The notes below the pieces were generated by a model that ran no database searches, was not told the origin of the DNA, and worked only from the letters and a program-made list of their open reading frames with translations. Positions 1 to 10,657 of a DNA stretch of 64,000 nucleotides are shown here, one piece after another. The position numbers and the translations under genes were made by a program. How positions within the stretch are numbered: position 1 is the first letter of the stretch; every line of letters begins with the position of its first letter. The stretch spans positions 930,001-994,000 of the forward strand of contig NZ_JAPEOQ010000001.1 in assembly GCF_026341035.1 (NCBI RefSeq), read 5' to 3'. Origin of the DNA: Streptomyces sp. NBC_01016 (GTDB lineage Bacteria > Actinomycetota > Actinomycetes > Streptomycetales > Streptomycetaceae).

Positions 1-432
1 ACGGCGCGGCTGAGTACGGGTACCCGTACCCGCGCCGCCCCGGTTGAACAGGCCACCGAACACATCGCCGATGCCGCCGCCGAAGCCGCCCGGACCGCCC
101 TGGCCCTGGGCGCCGCCTCCGAAGAGGTCGCCCAGGTCGAAGTTGAACGAGCCTCCCGCCCCCGCACCGCCGGGTCCCGGACGGAACCCGCCGCTGCCGA
201 ACAGGGCGCGCGCCTCGTCGTACTCCTTGCGCTTCTTGGGGTCACCGAGGATGTCGTTCGCCTCGGAGATCTCCTTGAAGCGCTCCTCCGCCTTGTCGTT
301 GCCCTTGTTGGCGTCGGGGTGGTTCTCGCGGGCGAGCTTGCGGTACGCCTTCTTGATCTCGGCGTCGGTGGCGTCCTTCGGGACGCCGAGGACCTTGTAG
401 TAGTCCTTCTCGATGAAGTCCTTGGTGCTCAT
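1..432 (-). CDS. dnaJ: Chaperone DnaJ (partial, N-terminal part only)
   Basis: Co-chaperone that delivers unfolded substrates to DnaK and stimulates its ATPase in the cytoplasm. The visible 144 residues begin with a J domain carrying the HPD motif (in ENHPDANKG) and continue into the Gly/Phe-rich linker (FGGG, GGPGG repeats). The zinc-finger and C-terminal domains lie beyond the left window edge. The ATG at 432 gives the usual [12 protein letters not shown] start. The gene follows grpE by 48 bases on the same strand, the usual actinobacterial dnaK-grpE-dnaJ order, where hspR normally comes next (not visible here). Confidence 0.97.
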   Translation of the reverse strand, partial: MSTKDFIEKDYYKVLGVPKDATDAEIKKAYRKLARENHPDANKGNDKAEERFKEISEANDILGDPKKRKEYDEARALFGSGGFRPGPGGAGAGGSFNFDLGDLFGGGAQGQGGPGGFGGGIGDVFGGLFNRGGAGTGTRTQPRR

Positions 433-480
433 CGGCCTCGACGTCCCTCCTCACTCACATCAATCAGTACGCGTACGACG

Positions 481-1151
481 TCAGCCCTCTTCCGGGCCAC
501 CGTTGTCCTTCTCGTCGCCCTTGGTCTCGGCCGACTCGGCAGCGTCCTCGGACTTGCCCTGCGTACCCGGCTGCGGCTCGGCCACGGCCACCCGCGCGGG
601 GCGGATGGTGCGCTCGCCGATCCGGTAACCCGGCTGCAGGATCGCCACGCAGGTCGTCTCGGTGACGTCCGGCGCGTAGGAGTGCATCAGGGCCTCGTGC
701 ACGGTCGGGTCGAAGGGCTCGCCCTCCTTGCCGAACTGCTGAAGGCCCATCTTCGCGGCGACCGTCTCCGTGGATTCGGCCACCGACTTGAAGCCGCCGA
801 CGAGCTCGCCGTGCTCACGGGCACGGCCGATGTCGTCGAGAACGGGAAGCAGCTCGGTCAGGAGGTTCGCGACGGCGATCTCCTTGACCGTGACGCGGTC
901 CCGCTCCACACGGCGCCGGTAGTTCTGGTACTCGGCCTGCAGGCGCTGGAGGTCCGCGGTGCGCTCGTTGAGCGCGGTACGCACCTGGTCCAGCTGTGCC
1001 GTCAGGGCAACATCCTGAGCAGAAGCTGAGTCCCCGGCCGGGGCCGCCCCCTCCGTGTCGGAGGGAGCGGCCTGCGGCTCGGCGTCGTCGGGGGTGGCGC
1101 CGGAGGGGACGTCAGGCTTCTCGTTCTCCTCGAAGCCCGGGGTCTCCTCCG

Positions 1152-1155
<4 letters not shown>
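481..1155 (-). CDS. grpE: Nucleotide exchange factor GrpE
   Basis: Releases ADP from DnaK so that it can cycle. The 224 residues have an acidic, Pro/Ala-rich N-terminal extension (about 60 residues), a long coiled coil ([20 protein letters not shown]) and the C-terminal beta domain with the family signature around [16 protein letters not shown]. The C-terminus is an acidic tail. The start is a GTG whose last two bases form part of the dnaK stop codon (GTGA overlap), so translation is probably coupled to dnaK. Length and context are normal for Streptomyces. Confidence 0.97.
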
Positions 1156-3011
<1,856 letters not shown>

Positions 3012-3032
3012 TTCGATTCCTCCAGCTACCTA

Positions 3033-3053
3033 CTTGAGTGGAACTGGCTCAAG
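3033..3053. promoter_or_regulatory. HAIR element (HspR operator), proximal to dnaK
   Basis: The half-sites CTTGAGT (3033-3039) and gCTCAAG (3047-3053) are separated by 7 bases and match the HspR-associated inverted repeat CTTGAGT-N7-ACTCAAG except for one base. It lies 22 bases upstream of the dnaK ATG. HspR with DnaK as co-repressor is the known regulator of this operon in Streptomyces; binding here is inferred. Confidence 0.85.
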
Positions 3054-3085
3054 ACTGCAACACCCTCCCCCTCGGCGTCAACAGA

Positions 3086-3106
3086 CCTGAGTCCCACCCA
3101 CTCAAG
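3086..3106. promoter_or_regulatory. HAIR element (HspR operator), distal to dnaK
   Basis: The half-sites CcTGAGT (3086-3092) and ACTCAAG (3100-3106) are separated by exactly 7 bases, with one mismatch to the HAIR consensus. It lies about 33 bases upstream of the first site, consistent with several HspR sites covering the dnaK promoter. Confidence 0.85.
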
Positions 3107-3192
3107 TTTTATCCTGCCCTTATCGGCAGACCGCTGGAGACGCGGCTCTGACCTGGGCTTTTGTGAAGTGTCGTGAGCTCGTACGGAGATGA

Positions 3193-4230
3193 TTACGCTA
3201 CGAGCGAGGCGTAGAGGCACTCGGTGCGCTCGGTCCAGGCGGCTTCCCCGTACCGCTTCGCGTACACCGCGCGGCAGTGCTCCCGCAGCGTCGGGAAGAT
3301 CTTGGCGGCCACGTCGAGCGCGCCGGGAAGGTGGGCGTCCAGGGTGGTGACCGTACCCGTGCCCTCGGACCGCACGGCACGCGGCACCGCAGACGCCCCG
3401 GCCCCCTCGAAGGCCAGCACCGGCAGCCCCGCGGCGAGCGCCTCCGCGTACACGAGCGGCACCGCCCTGCGCGTCCCCCGCCCCGGCAGCACGATCCCCC
3501 GATATCCCGGAAGCGCCCGCCTGAGCTCCCCCCGCCCCACGGCCCCGCACATCCGCACCGACGCGGGCGCCGCCGCCCGGCACCGCCCCTCCAGCGGCCC
3601 GGCCCCGATCACATCGAGACGCTCACCCGCGGGCCAGCGGCGCAGCAGTTCGAGCACGCCCCGCTCCGGCGCGAGCGGCCCGACGCACACCCAGGCGGCA
3701 CCGGACCCATCGCCCCCGTCTGCCCCACCGACCCCGCCTGCACCGCTGCCCCCATCGGCCTCGCCCGCCCAGACCTCTGGTTCCGCGACCGTGGGTACGA
3801 AGTCGGGCACCACGTCGAGACGTTCCCGGGGCAGCCCGGCGCGCGCGCACGCGTCCCGGCTCGCCTCCGAGAGGACCACGAGGCGGTCGGCCCGCCGCAG
3901 CAGCGGATCCTGCCGCAGCCCGCCGCGCGCCGCCCACGGGAACTGCAGCGCGGCGAACCGGGAGCCGCGGTGGGGCCCGTGCCGCAGGGTGGCGACCACC
4001 GGGCCCGTCCACTCGGTGACCCAGGCACGGCCGAAGGCGGGGTACAGGTTGTGGACGTGCACGACGTCCGGGCCGAACGCCCGCAGGGTGGCGAGGGGGC
4101 CGCGGCCACGGCCGTTCGCCGCGACGAGGCGCACCTCGTGTCCTGCGCGGGTGAGCGCGGCGACCTGGTCGAGGACGGCCTCGTCCTCGCCGCCCGGGGC
4201 GCCGAAACCGTGGACGACGGCGATCCTCAT
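3193..4230 (-). CDS. Glycosyltransferase (GT4-like fold)
   Basis: 345 residues. It begins MRIAVVHGFGAPGGEDE, typical of the first beta strand and Gly-rich loop of GT-B enzymes. It contains DVVHVHNLYPAF (the usual HxHN-type acceptor region), a central VCVGPLAPERGVLELL strand-turn that resembles the donor-domain 'G+L.. KG' region, and a C-terminal VPLVYAEALAAGLPVLAFEG segment like the E-x7-E donor motif. A Gly/Ala/Asp low-complexity linker (about residues 165-182) separates the two Rossmann halves. The ATG lies 2 bases after the stop of the upstream epimerase-like gene, so the two are probably one operon. Donor and acceptor are unknown. Confidence 0.8.
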   Translation of the reverse strand: MRIAVVHGFGAPGGEDEAVLDQVAALTRAGHEVRLVAANGRGRGPLATLRAFGPDVVHVHNLYPAFGRAWVTEWTGPVVATLRHGPHRGSRFAALQFPWAARGGLRQDPLLRRADRLVVLSEASRDACARAGLPRERLDVVPDFVPTVAEPEVWAGEADGGSGAGGVGGADGGDGSGAAWVCVGPLAPERGVLELLRRWPAGERLDVIGAGPLEGRCRAAAPASVRMCGAVGRGELRRALPGYRGIVLPGRGTRRAVPLVYAEALAAGLPVLAFEGAGASAVPRAVRSEGTGTVTTLDAHLPGALDVAAKIFPTLREHCRAVYAKRYGEAAWTERTECLYASLVA

Positions 4231-4232
4231 GG

Positions 4233-5084
4233 TCAGACCCTGGCCTCGGCGGTCGTGACCACGCCGAACGCGCCGCCCGCGTCGACGAGGGCCGCGTCCA
4301 CGATGTCGAGCAGCCCCAACGCGGGCTCCCATCCGGTGAGTTCGCGCAGCGGCCCGGCGTCCGGACGGTGCGACTCCACCTCCTCGTACGCCACCTCGCA
4401 GGGAACGAAGCGGAGCGGGGAGGGGGAGCCGGAGCGTTCGACGATGACGCCCGCCAGGTCGGCGACGGCCGTCTCCTGCGTGCCGCAGACGTCGAAGGCG
4501 CGGCCGGCCGCGGCGGGCTCGGCGAGCAGCCGCAGCAGTGCGTCGACGGTGTCGGCGACGTGGGTGCAGCGCAGGCGCCGGGTGCCGTCGCCGTGGATGG
4601 TGAGCGGCAGGCCCGCGACCGCCCGTTCGGCGAGGCGCGGGACGACGGCGCCACGCGCGGGCGACTGGCGGGGCCCGACGGTGTCGTACAGATGGACCAC
4701 GGTCACGTCCCCGTCGGGGGCCTCCCCCGCGGACTCCGTGGAGGCGAGGAGCAGGCGGCGGCCGTGCTGCCGGGCGGCCTCGGCGACGGGACGATCCCCC
4801 TCGGTCGCCAGGTGGACCACCGCATCGCAGCGGCCCGCGAGTTCGGCGACGAGCCGGGCGTCGAGGGCCGAGCCGCGCACGAAGCGGAGCCGGGAATTGG
4901 GCCAGGCGGCGGCGAGGTTGGCGCGGTCGCCCGTGGAGAGGTCGTCGAGGACGACGACGGTGTGTCCTTCGGCAAGCAGCGCATCGGTGAGGTGCGAGCC
5001 GACGAAGCCCGCGCCACCGGTGACCAGGTATGTCAAAGGTGCGGTCATGGAGGGTGCGGTCGTCAACGGTGCGCTCATCCCCAT
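4233..5084 (-). CDS. NAD-dependent epimerase/dehydratase-like protein lacking the YxxxK segment
   Basis: 283 residues of the extended SDR fold. The nucleotide-binding motif TGGAGFVGSHL lies at about residues 22-32, followed by DDLSTG and a DAVVHLA strand as in sugar-nucleotide epimerases. After LLLASTES the sequence passes almost directly to VVHLYDTVGPRQ, so the roughly 25 residues that normally carry the catalytic Tyr-x3-Lys are missing. The protein may bind NAD without normal epimerase activity. The ATG at 5084 has a modest GGA ribosome site; ATGs at 5078 and 5048 are alternatives. It is translated just ahead of the glycosyltransferase. Confidence 0.75.
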   Translation of the reverse strand: MGMSAPLTTAPSMTAPLTYLVTGGAGFVGSHLTDALLAEGHTVVVLDDLSTGDRANLAAAWPNSRLRFVRGSALDARLVAELAGRCDAVVHLATEGDRPVAEAARQHGRRLLLASTESAGEAPDGDVTVVHLYDTVGPRQSPARGAVVPRLAERAVAGLPLTIHGDGTRRLRCTHVADTVDALLRLLAEPAAAGRAFDVCGTQETAVADLAGVIVERSGSPSPLRFVPCEVAYEEVESHRPDAGPLRELTGWEPALGLLDIVDAALVDAGGAFGVVTTAEARV

Positions 5085-5238
5085 AAGTTATTCCGTAATG
5101 TCCAAATATGGGGTGAATAACACGATCCGCTTTGGGGGCCCGCAATGATCCACACAGGGGGACCTGCGCGACACAGATCACCAGCCTGGCGACTACATTG
5201 CGCACAGGTAAGTGGGTAGTCTCAGACGGACAACCTAA

Positions 5239-5254
5239 GTTACCGCTTAGTAAC
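5239..5254. promoter_or_regulatory. Inverted repeat GTTAC-N6-GTAAC upstream of the Fe-S oxidoreductase
   Basis: Perfect 5-base arms, GTTAC (5239-5243) and GTAAC (5250-5254), lie 21 bases before the ATG at 5276, where a repressor could block transcription or early elongation. The shape is like a TetR-family operator. The identity of the regulator is not known; this is inference from position and symmetry. Confidence 0.45.
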
Positions 5255-5275
5255 GCAGGCCCGAGGAGCCCCCAA

Positions 5276-7558
5276 ATGCAACTCGCCGCGATCATCGTGT
5301 CGCTGGCCCTGATCGTCGTCGGCGTGGCTCTGTTCGTCCGAGCCATCGCGCAGATCTACCGCTACGTGCGGCTCGGCCAGAACGTCCCCGCGGGGACGCG
5401 TACCGACGAACCCGTGCAGCGCACCGTCACCGTGGCCAAGGAGTTCCTCGGCCACACCCGCATGAACAAGTGGGGCATCGTCGGCTTCGCGCACTGGTTC
5501 GTCGCCGTCGGCTTCTTCTCGCTCATCCTGACGATCGTGAACGCCATCGGCCAGCTGTTCCAGGCCGACTGGCTGCTGCCGATCATCGGCGAGTGGGCGC
5601 CGTACAACATCTTCGTCGAGTTCATCGGCCTGATGACGTCGCTGGGCATCCTCACGCTGATCGTGATCCGCCAGCTGTCGAAGCCGAACAAGGCGGGCCG
5701 CAAGTCCCGCTTCGCCGGCTCGAACTTCGGCCAGGCGTACTTCGTCGAGGCCGTCATCCTGATCATCGGCGTCTGCATCCTGGCGCTGCACGCCCTTGAG
5801 GCGACGATGCACGGGCTCGACCACTACGAGGCGTCGTTCTTCGTCACGTACCCGCTGGTCCTGGCCTTCAAGGGGCTGAGCCTCGGCACGCTGCAGAACA
5901 TCGTGTACTTCACCGCCATGGTGAAGATCGCGACCTCGTTCATCTGGATGATCACGGTCGCCCTGAAGACCGACATGGGTGTCGCCTGGCACCGCTTCCT
6001 GGCCTTCCCCAACATCTGGTTCAAGCGCGAGGCGGACGGCGACGTCGCGCTCGGCGGGCTTCAGCCGATGACCTCCAAGGGCGAGCCGATCGACTTCGAG
6101 GACCCGGGCGAGGACGACGTCTACGGCGTCTCCCAGGTCGAGCACTTCTCCTGGAAGGGCCTGCTCGACTTCTCCACCTGCACCGAGTGCGGCCGCTGCC
6201 AGTCGCAGTGCCCCGCCTGGAACACGGGCAAGCCGCTCTCCCCGAAGCTGCTGATCATGTCGCTGCGCGACCACGCGCACGCCAAGGCCCCCTACCTGCT
6301 CGCCGGTGGCGGCAAGGACATGGAGGGCAACGAGCGGGCCACCGAGGAGCAGCTGGCGAACGTGCCGGCCGCCGCCCTCGCGGAGGCCGAGCGCCCGCTG
6401 ATCGGCACGCACGAGGAGAACGGCGTCATCGACCCGGACGTCCTGTGGTCCTGCACCACCTGCGGCGCCTGTGTCGAGCAGTGCCCGGTCGACATCGAGC
6501 ATGTCGACCACATCGTCGACATGCGCCGCTACCAGGTGATGATCGAGAGCGCGTTCCCGTCCGAGGCGGGCACGATGCTCAAGAACCTGGAGAAGAAGGG
6601 CAACCCCTGGGGCCTGGCGAAGAAGCAGCGCCTGGAGTGGCTCAAGGAGCTCGACTTCGAGGTGCCGGTCGTCGGCAAGGACATCGAGGACCTCACCGAG
6701 GTCGAGTACCTCTACTGGGTCGGCTGCGCCGGCGCCCTGGAGGACCGGGCGAAGAAGACCACCAAGGCCTTCGCCGAGCTGCTCAACATCGCGGGCGTCA
6801 AGTTCGCGATCATGGGCGGCGACGAGAAGTGCACCGGTGACTCCGCCCGCCGCCTCGGCAACGAGCCGCTGTTCCAGCAGCTCGGCCAGGAGAACGTCAT
6901 GTCCCTCAACATGGCGTTCGGCGAGGAGTACGACGACGACGGCAAGGTCACCGAGGAGTCCAAGAAGCCCCGGACGGCGAAGAAGATCGTCGCGACCTGC
7001 CCGCACTGCCTCAACACGATCGGCAAGGAGTACCCGCAGATCGGTGGGGATTACGAGGTGATCCACCACACGCAGCTGCTCCAGCACCTGGTCGACGAGG
7101 GCAAGCTGACGCCGGTCACGCCGGTCGAGGGCATCATCACGTACCACGACCCGTGCTACCTGGGCCGCCACAACAAGATCTACTCCCCGCCGCGCGAGAT
7201 CATCGCCAGCGTCCCGGGCATCCGCAACGAAGAGATGCACCGCCACAAGGAGCGCGGCTTCTGCTGCGGCGCCGGTGGTGCGCGGATGTGGATGGAGGAG
7301 CGGATCGGCAAGCGCATCAACAACGAGCGTGTTGACGAAGCGCTTTCGCTGAACCCGGACATCGTCTCCACCGCCTGCCCGTTCTGCCTCGTCATGCTGA
7401 CCGACTCGGTCAACGGCAAGAAGAACGATGGCAAGGCCAAGGAGTCCGTCACGGTCGTCGACGTGGCCCAGCTCCTGCTCGACTCCGTCAGGACGCCGGT
7501 CGACCCGGCGGGCGAGGCGGAGACCGAGGACGCGCCGGAGCCCGAGCCGGTGAAGTAA
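5276..7558 (+). CDS. Membrane Fe-S oxidoreductase, EtfD-like (electron transfer from ETF to quinone)
   Basis: 760 residues. The N-terminal quarter has about five membrane segments in the style of a nitrate-reductase gamma/heme-binding subunit. Two 4Fe-4S motifs follow, CTECGRCQSQCP near residue 301 and CTTCGACVEQCPVD near residue 392. The C-terminal half has two CCG (HdrD/GlcF-type) domains, with HDPCYLGRHN near 624 and CCGAGGARMW near 662. This architecture matches mycobacterial EtfD (Rv0338c), which passes electrons from fatty-acid beta-oxidation via ETF to menaquinone; the function here is inferred from that. The ATG at 5276 is preceded by GAGGAG. It is a single-gene unit ending in a strong terminator. 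Confidence 0.85.
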   Translation: MQLAAIIVSLALIVVGVALFVRAIAQIYRYVRLGQNVPAGTRTDEPVQRTVTVAKEFLGHTRMNKWGIVGFAHWFVAVGFFSLILTIVNAIGQLFQADWLLPIIGEWAPYNIFVEFIGLMTSLGILTLIVIRQLSKPNKAGRKSRFAGSNFGQAYFVEAVILIIGVCILALHALEATMHGLDHYEASFFVTYPLVLAFKGLSLGTLQNIVYFTAMVKIATSFIWMITVALKTDMGVAWHRFLAFPNIWFKREADGDVALGGLQPMTSKGEPIDFEDPGEDDVYGVSQVEHFSWKGLLDFSTCTECGRCQSQCPAWNTGKPLSPKLLIMSLRDHAHAKAPYLLAGGGKDMEGNERATEEQLANVPAAALAEAERPLIGTHEENGVIDPDVLWSCTTCGACVEQCPVDIEHVDHIVDMRRYQVMIESAFPSEAGTMLKNLEKKGNPWGLAKKQRLEWLKELDFEVPVVGKDIEDLTEVEYLYWVGCAGALEDRAKKTTKAFAELLNIAGVKFAIMGGDEKCTGDSARRLGNEPLFQQLGQENVMSLNMAFGEEYDDDGKVTEESKKPRTAKKIVATCPHCLNTIGKEYPQIGGDYEVIHHTQLLQHLVDEGKLTPVTPVEGIITYHDPCYLGRHNKIYSPPREIIASVPGIRNEEMHRHKERGFCCGAGGARMWMEERIGKRINNERVDEALSLNPDIVSTACPFCLVMLTDSVNGKKNDGKAKESVTVVDVAQLLLDSVRTPVDPAGEAETEDAPEPEPVK

Positions 7559-7595
7559 CCACCTGAGCCGGTGAAGTAGTCACCTGCGTACGACC

Positions 7596-7632
7596 GAAGA
7601 GGGCACCCCGTTCACGACGGGGTGCCCTCTTC
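7596..7632. terminator. Intrinsic terminator after the EtfD-like gene
   Basis: A 15-base perfect stem, GAAGAGGGCACCCCG with its complement, encloses a 7-base loop 38 bases past the stop codon. It isolates the gene from the FG-GAP cluster. Confidence 0.85.
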
Positions 7633-7743
7633 GCTTGTTCCGTCCCGTTCACTTGTTCTGTCCCGTACAACCATTCACCGGTCCCCAGCCGTCACACCAG
7701 CGGACCATCGAGAACAACTGCCCGACCCAACGCTGGAGTTGAC

Positions 7744-9138
7744 GTGCGCCTCAAGAAAATCGCCATGGTCGCCGGGGTGGCCGCCCTGACCGCGGGCGGC
7801 CTCACCCTCCCCCTCGCGGGGACCGCCTCCGCGGCGAGCACGCTGAAGGACGACTTCAACGGCGACGGCTACCGCGACCTCGCCATCGGCACGCCGAAGG
7901 CCAACGCCGTGACGGTGACGTTCGGTTCGGCCTCCGGGGTGGGCAGCGCCAAGTCCGTGACCGTCACCCAGGAGACCTCCGGCGTGCCCGGGGTCACCGA
8001 GAAGGAGGACGAGTTCGGGGAGAACGTCACCAGCGGCGACGTCAACGGCGACGGGTACGCCGACCTGATCGTCGGCGCCCCCGGCGAGCGGGTCACCGAC
8101 TGGGCGAGCGGCTCGCTGAACGTGGTGTGGGGCGGCGCGAACGGCTTCACCAAGGGCGCCACCGTCTACCACGCGCCCTCCGCCGACGACGAACGCTTCG
8201 GCGAGGGCGCCGTCTTCGTCGACCTCGACGGGGACGACCACGCGCAGCTCGCCGTCGTCAGCGCCAAGAAGTACTGGTGGTACTCGGACAGCAACGCCCC
8301 CGAGGACGCCTACGCGCCCGAGGTCGAGTTCGTGCCCGAGGGCGTGACGCTGGAGGGCCTCACCGCCGACCAGTTCCACGGCAAGGGCGTCGGGAAGACG
8401 TACACGTACGTCCTCTACGGCAAGAACGCCGACGGCAGCCCCTACACGGGGTGGGTCGACGGCGGTCCCGGCGACATCGGCTACCACTCCGGGCGGATCG
8501 ACGGTCAGTTCGCAGGATCCACCACCGAGGCCGCCGCCACCGGCGACGTGAACTGCGACGGCTACCCCGACCTCGTCACCGGCCAGGCCGCCGACAACTC
8601 GGTCTGGGTGTTCTCCGGCGGATCCACCATCTTCACCGACGAGATGGAGGGCATGCACAAGGTCACCCAGGACAGCGACGGCATCCCGGGAGCGACGGAG
8701 GCCGAGGACCGCTTCGGCGCCTCCGTCTCCGTCGGTGACGTGGACGGCGACGGCTGCGACGACGTCGCGGTCGGCGCGCCCGGCGAGACCGTCGACGGCG
8801 TGCGGGGCACCGGATCGGCCGTCGTCCTCAAGGGCTCCGCGCGCTACATCGGCGAGGGCCGCTCCTACCACCAGGAGACCAGCGGGGTGCCGGGCGTCGC
8901 CGAGACCGGCGACCACTTCGGCTCCACGGTCCGCCTCAAGGACATCAACGGGGGCGGCCGCGCGGACCTGTCCGTCGCCGCGTCCGGCGAGGACATCGGC
9001 TCGGCCGCGGACGCGGGCGCCGTCACGGTGCTGAAGGGCTCGTCGCCGTACCCGACGACGACGGGCGCGACCTCGTTCAACGGCGCGGACTTCGGCCTTC
9101 CCGGCGCGGGCATCGCGTTCGGCACGTCCCTGCGCTGA
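7744..9138 (+). CDS. Secreted FG-GAP/integrin-alpha-like repeat protein (first of three)
   Basis: 464 residues. A Sec signal peptide (MRLKKIAMVAGVAALTAGG, cleaved near ASA/AST) is followed by repeated FG-GAP units with Ca-binding loops of the form DFNGDGYRDLAIG, DVNGDGYADLIVG and DVDGDGCDDVAVG. The units probably form a seven-bladed beta-propeller with Ca sites. A stretch around residues 165-240 (KKYWWYSDSNAPEDAY onward) is an insertion unlike the repeats. The GTG start is preceded by GGAG. Streptomyces commonly encode such proteins; the ligand is unknown. It is followed 44 bases later by a paralogue. Confidence 0.85.
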   Translation: MRLKKIAMVAGVAALTAGGLTLPLAGTASAASTLKDDFNGDGYRDLAIGTPKANAVTVTFGSASGVGSAKSVTVTQETSGVPGVTEKEDEFGENVTSGDVNGDGYADLIVGAPGERVTDWASGSLNVVWGGANGFTKGATVYHAPSADDERFGEGAVFVDLDGDDHAQLAVVSAKKYWWYSDSNAPEDAYAPEVEFVPEGVTLEGLTADQFHGKGVGKTYTYVLYGKNADGSPYTGWVDGGPGDIGYHSGRIDGQFAGSTTEAAATGDVNCDGYPDLVTGQAADNSVWVFSGGSTIFTDEMEGMHKVTQDSDGIPGATEAEDRFGASVSVGDVDGDGCDDVAVGAPGETVDGVRGTGSAVVLKGSARYIGEGRSYHQETSGVPGVAETGDHFGSTVRLKDINGGGRADLSVAASGEDIGSAADAGAVTVLKGSSPYPTTTGATSFNGADFGLPGAGIAFGTSLR

Positions 9139-9182
9139 CGTTCCCGTCCTTGCCCCTGCCATCATGTGGAAGTTGTGAACTC

Positions 9183-10484
9183 ATGGGAGGGGCGGGGGCG
9201 TTGTTGATACCCGGGTACATACAAAGAGCCGGCGTACGAAGAGGCAGCGGGGCTGTGTTGTGCGCCGCACTGCTGGCCGCCGCGCTCACGGCGTGCGGCG
9301 GCCACGACAGCGACAGCGCGGGCACCCACCGCCCCGCGACCGTGGCGGGCGAGCAGCAGCGGAGCGCGCCGCTGCCGGTCCCGCGCGGCAAGGGCAGCAA
9401 GCTCCCGAGCGACTTCAACGGGGACGGCGCCCCCGACCTCGTCCTCGACGACCTCGCGCACGACGGGCTCGGCGACGACCCCGGCATCGGCGTCGTCTAC
9501 GGGAGGAAGGGCCACGGACTCGTCGCCGGGACCCGGCAGTTGCTGACCCCGGCGAAGTACGCGGCCCGGATCAAGGGGCAGGCCCCGGCCACGTTCGCCT
9601 CGGAGGCGAGCTGCGACCTCGACCGGGACGGCTACGCCGACCTCGTGGTGTCGACGGACCCGCCGTACGACGGTCAGGGCATGCCGCCGGTACCGCTCCA
9701 GATCCTCTTCGGCTCGCCCACCGGGATCTCCGGCAAGGGCGTCACGCTGAAGATCCCCGCGCGGGCCAGGTTCGGCAACGAGTGGCCGGACCAGCCGGTG
9801 TGCGGGGACTTCGACGGCGACGGCAGGAACGACCTGGTCGTGCACGCCAGCGGGGGACGGCTCAGCGTGCTGCCGGGCCCCTTCACCCGCGCCGGCGCCC
9901 CGCGCGGCACCACCGGCATCGCGCAGGCCTCCGGGAACGTGCCGACGGGCCCCGCCGCCGACCTGAACGGCGACGGCACCGACGACGTCCTGGTCCGCGC
10001 CCACACCGGCACGGCACGCTCCGCCGTCGCCCTCGGCGGCCCGAACGGCTTCACCAAGGGCGCCACGTACCCGGCGGGCACGGACGCGGTCTTCGGCCGC
10101 TTCGGGGCGGCGGTCCTCGGCGAGGCCGGCCTCAAGCTGTACGCGCCCGGGGGCCGGGCCACCCGCACGGTCCGGGTCACCGGCGACCGGCTCGCCGCGG
10201 CGGACCTGAACGGCGACGGCCGCGACGAACTGGCCGTGTCGGACGCCTCGGACGGCGTCCACCTCATCGGTTCGGGCAAGCCCCGCAGGGCCCCGGCGAA
10301 GGGCCACGTGATCGCGGTCGCGGACTACGACGGGGACGGCCGCGACGACCTCGCCCTGCAACACACCAAGGGCACCACGGGCGCCACGGACACGGTGACC
10401 GTGCTGACCGGAAACCGCACCGCCGCCACGCTCGTATCGGGCACCCCACAGCTCACGTTCTCCACCACAGAGTTCAGCAACTAG
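9183..10484 (+). CDS. FG-GAP repeat lipoprotein (second of three)
   Basis: About 433 residues from the ATG at 9183. An N-terminal hydrophobic segment ends in the lipobox LTAC (C-G-G-H-D), so the mature protein should be lipid-anchored outside the membrane. The body has FG-GAP blades with loops DFNGDGAPDLVL, DLDRDGYADLVV, DFDGDGRNDLVV and DLNGDGTDDVLV, spaced for Ca binding. An upstream TTG at 9150 is in frame, but it would put a poor, Cys-containing leader before the signal. The gene lies between two exported paralogues on the same strand, and the three probably arose by tandem duplication. Confidence 0.8.
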   Translation: MGGAGALLIPGYIQRAGVRRGSGAVLCAALLAAALTACGGHDSDSAGTHRPATVAGEQQRSAPLPVPRGKGSKLPSDFNGDGAPDLVLDDLAHDGLGDDPGIGVVYGRKGHGLVAGTRQLLTPAKYAARIKGQAPATFASEASCDLDRDGYADLVVSTDPPYDGQGMPPVPLQILFGSPTGISGKGVTLKIPARARFGNEWPDQPVCGDFDGDGRNDLVVHASGGRLSVLPGPFTRAGAPRGTTGIAQASGNVPTGPAADLNGDGTDDVLVRAHTGTARSAVALGGPNGFTKGATYPAGTDAVFGRFGAAVLGEAGLKLYAPGGRATRTVRVTGDRLAAADLNGDGRDELAVSDASDGVHLIGSGKPRRAPAKGHVIAVADYDGDGRDDLALQHTKGTTGATDTVTVLTGNRTAATLVSGTPQLTFSTTEFSN

Positions 10485-10657
10485 CTTCTGTCCAGCAGAA
10501 ACTCCGTCGCCACGTACAACCCTCCCGCCCCACCAACGGTCTCCTGTTCGCCGACCGCAAGGTCACAGCCGGGGTAATTCCCGGCCAACGACCCGCGAAC
10601 GGCACCCCGTTGACGGGACGCCCGCCAGGCGTTCCCCTTGCCGCAGGAGCCAACCGA

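Noticed and set aside
4234..5346. Upstream extension of the glycosyltransferase reading frame
   Set aside because: It is Arg/Ala-rich shadow sequence over the epimerase gene; the ATG at 4230 follows that gene's stop by 2 bases and starts a normal GT-B strand.
9260..10657. Long Arg/Pro-rich open frame continuous with the third FG-GAP gene
   Set aside because: The stretch before 10658 is an out-of-frame reading of the second FG-GAP gene; the signal peptide and ribosome site fix the start at 10658.
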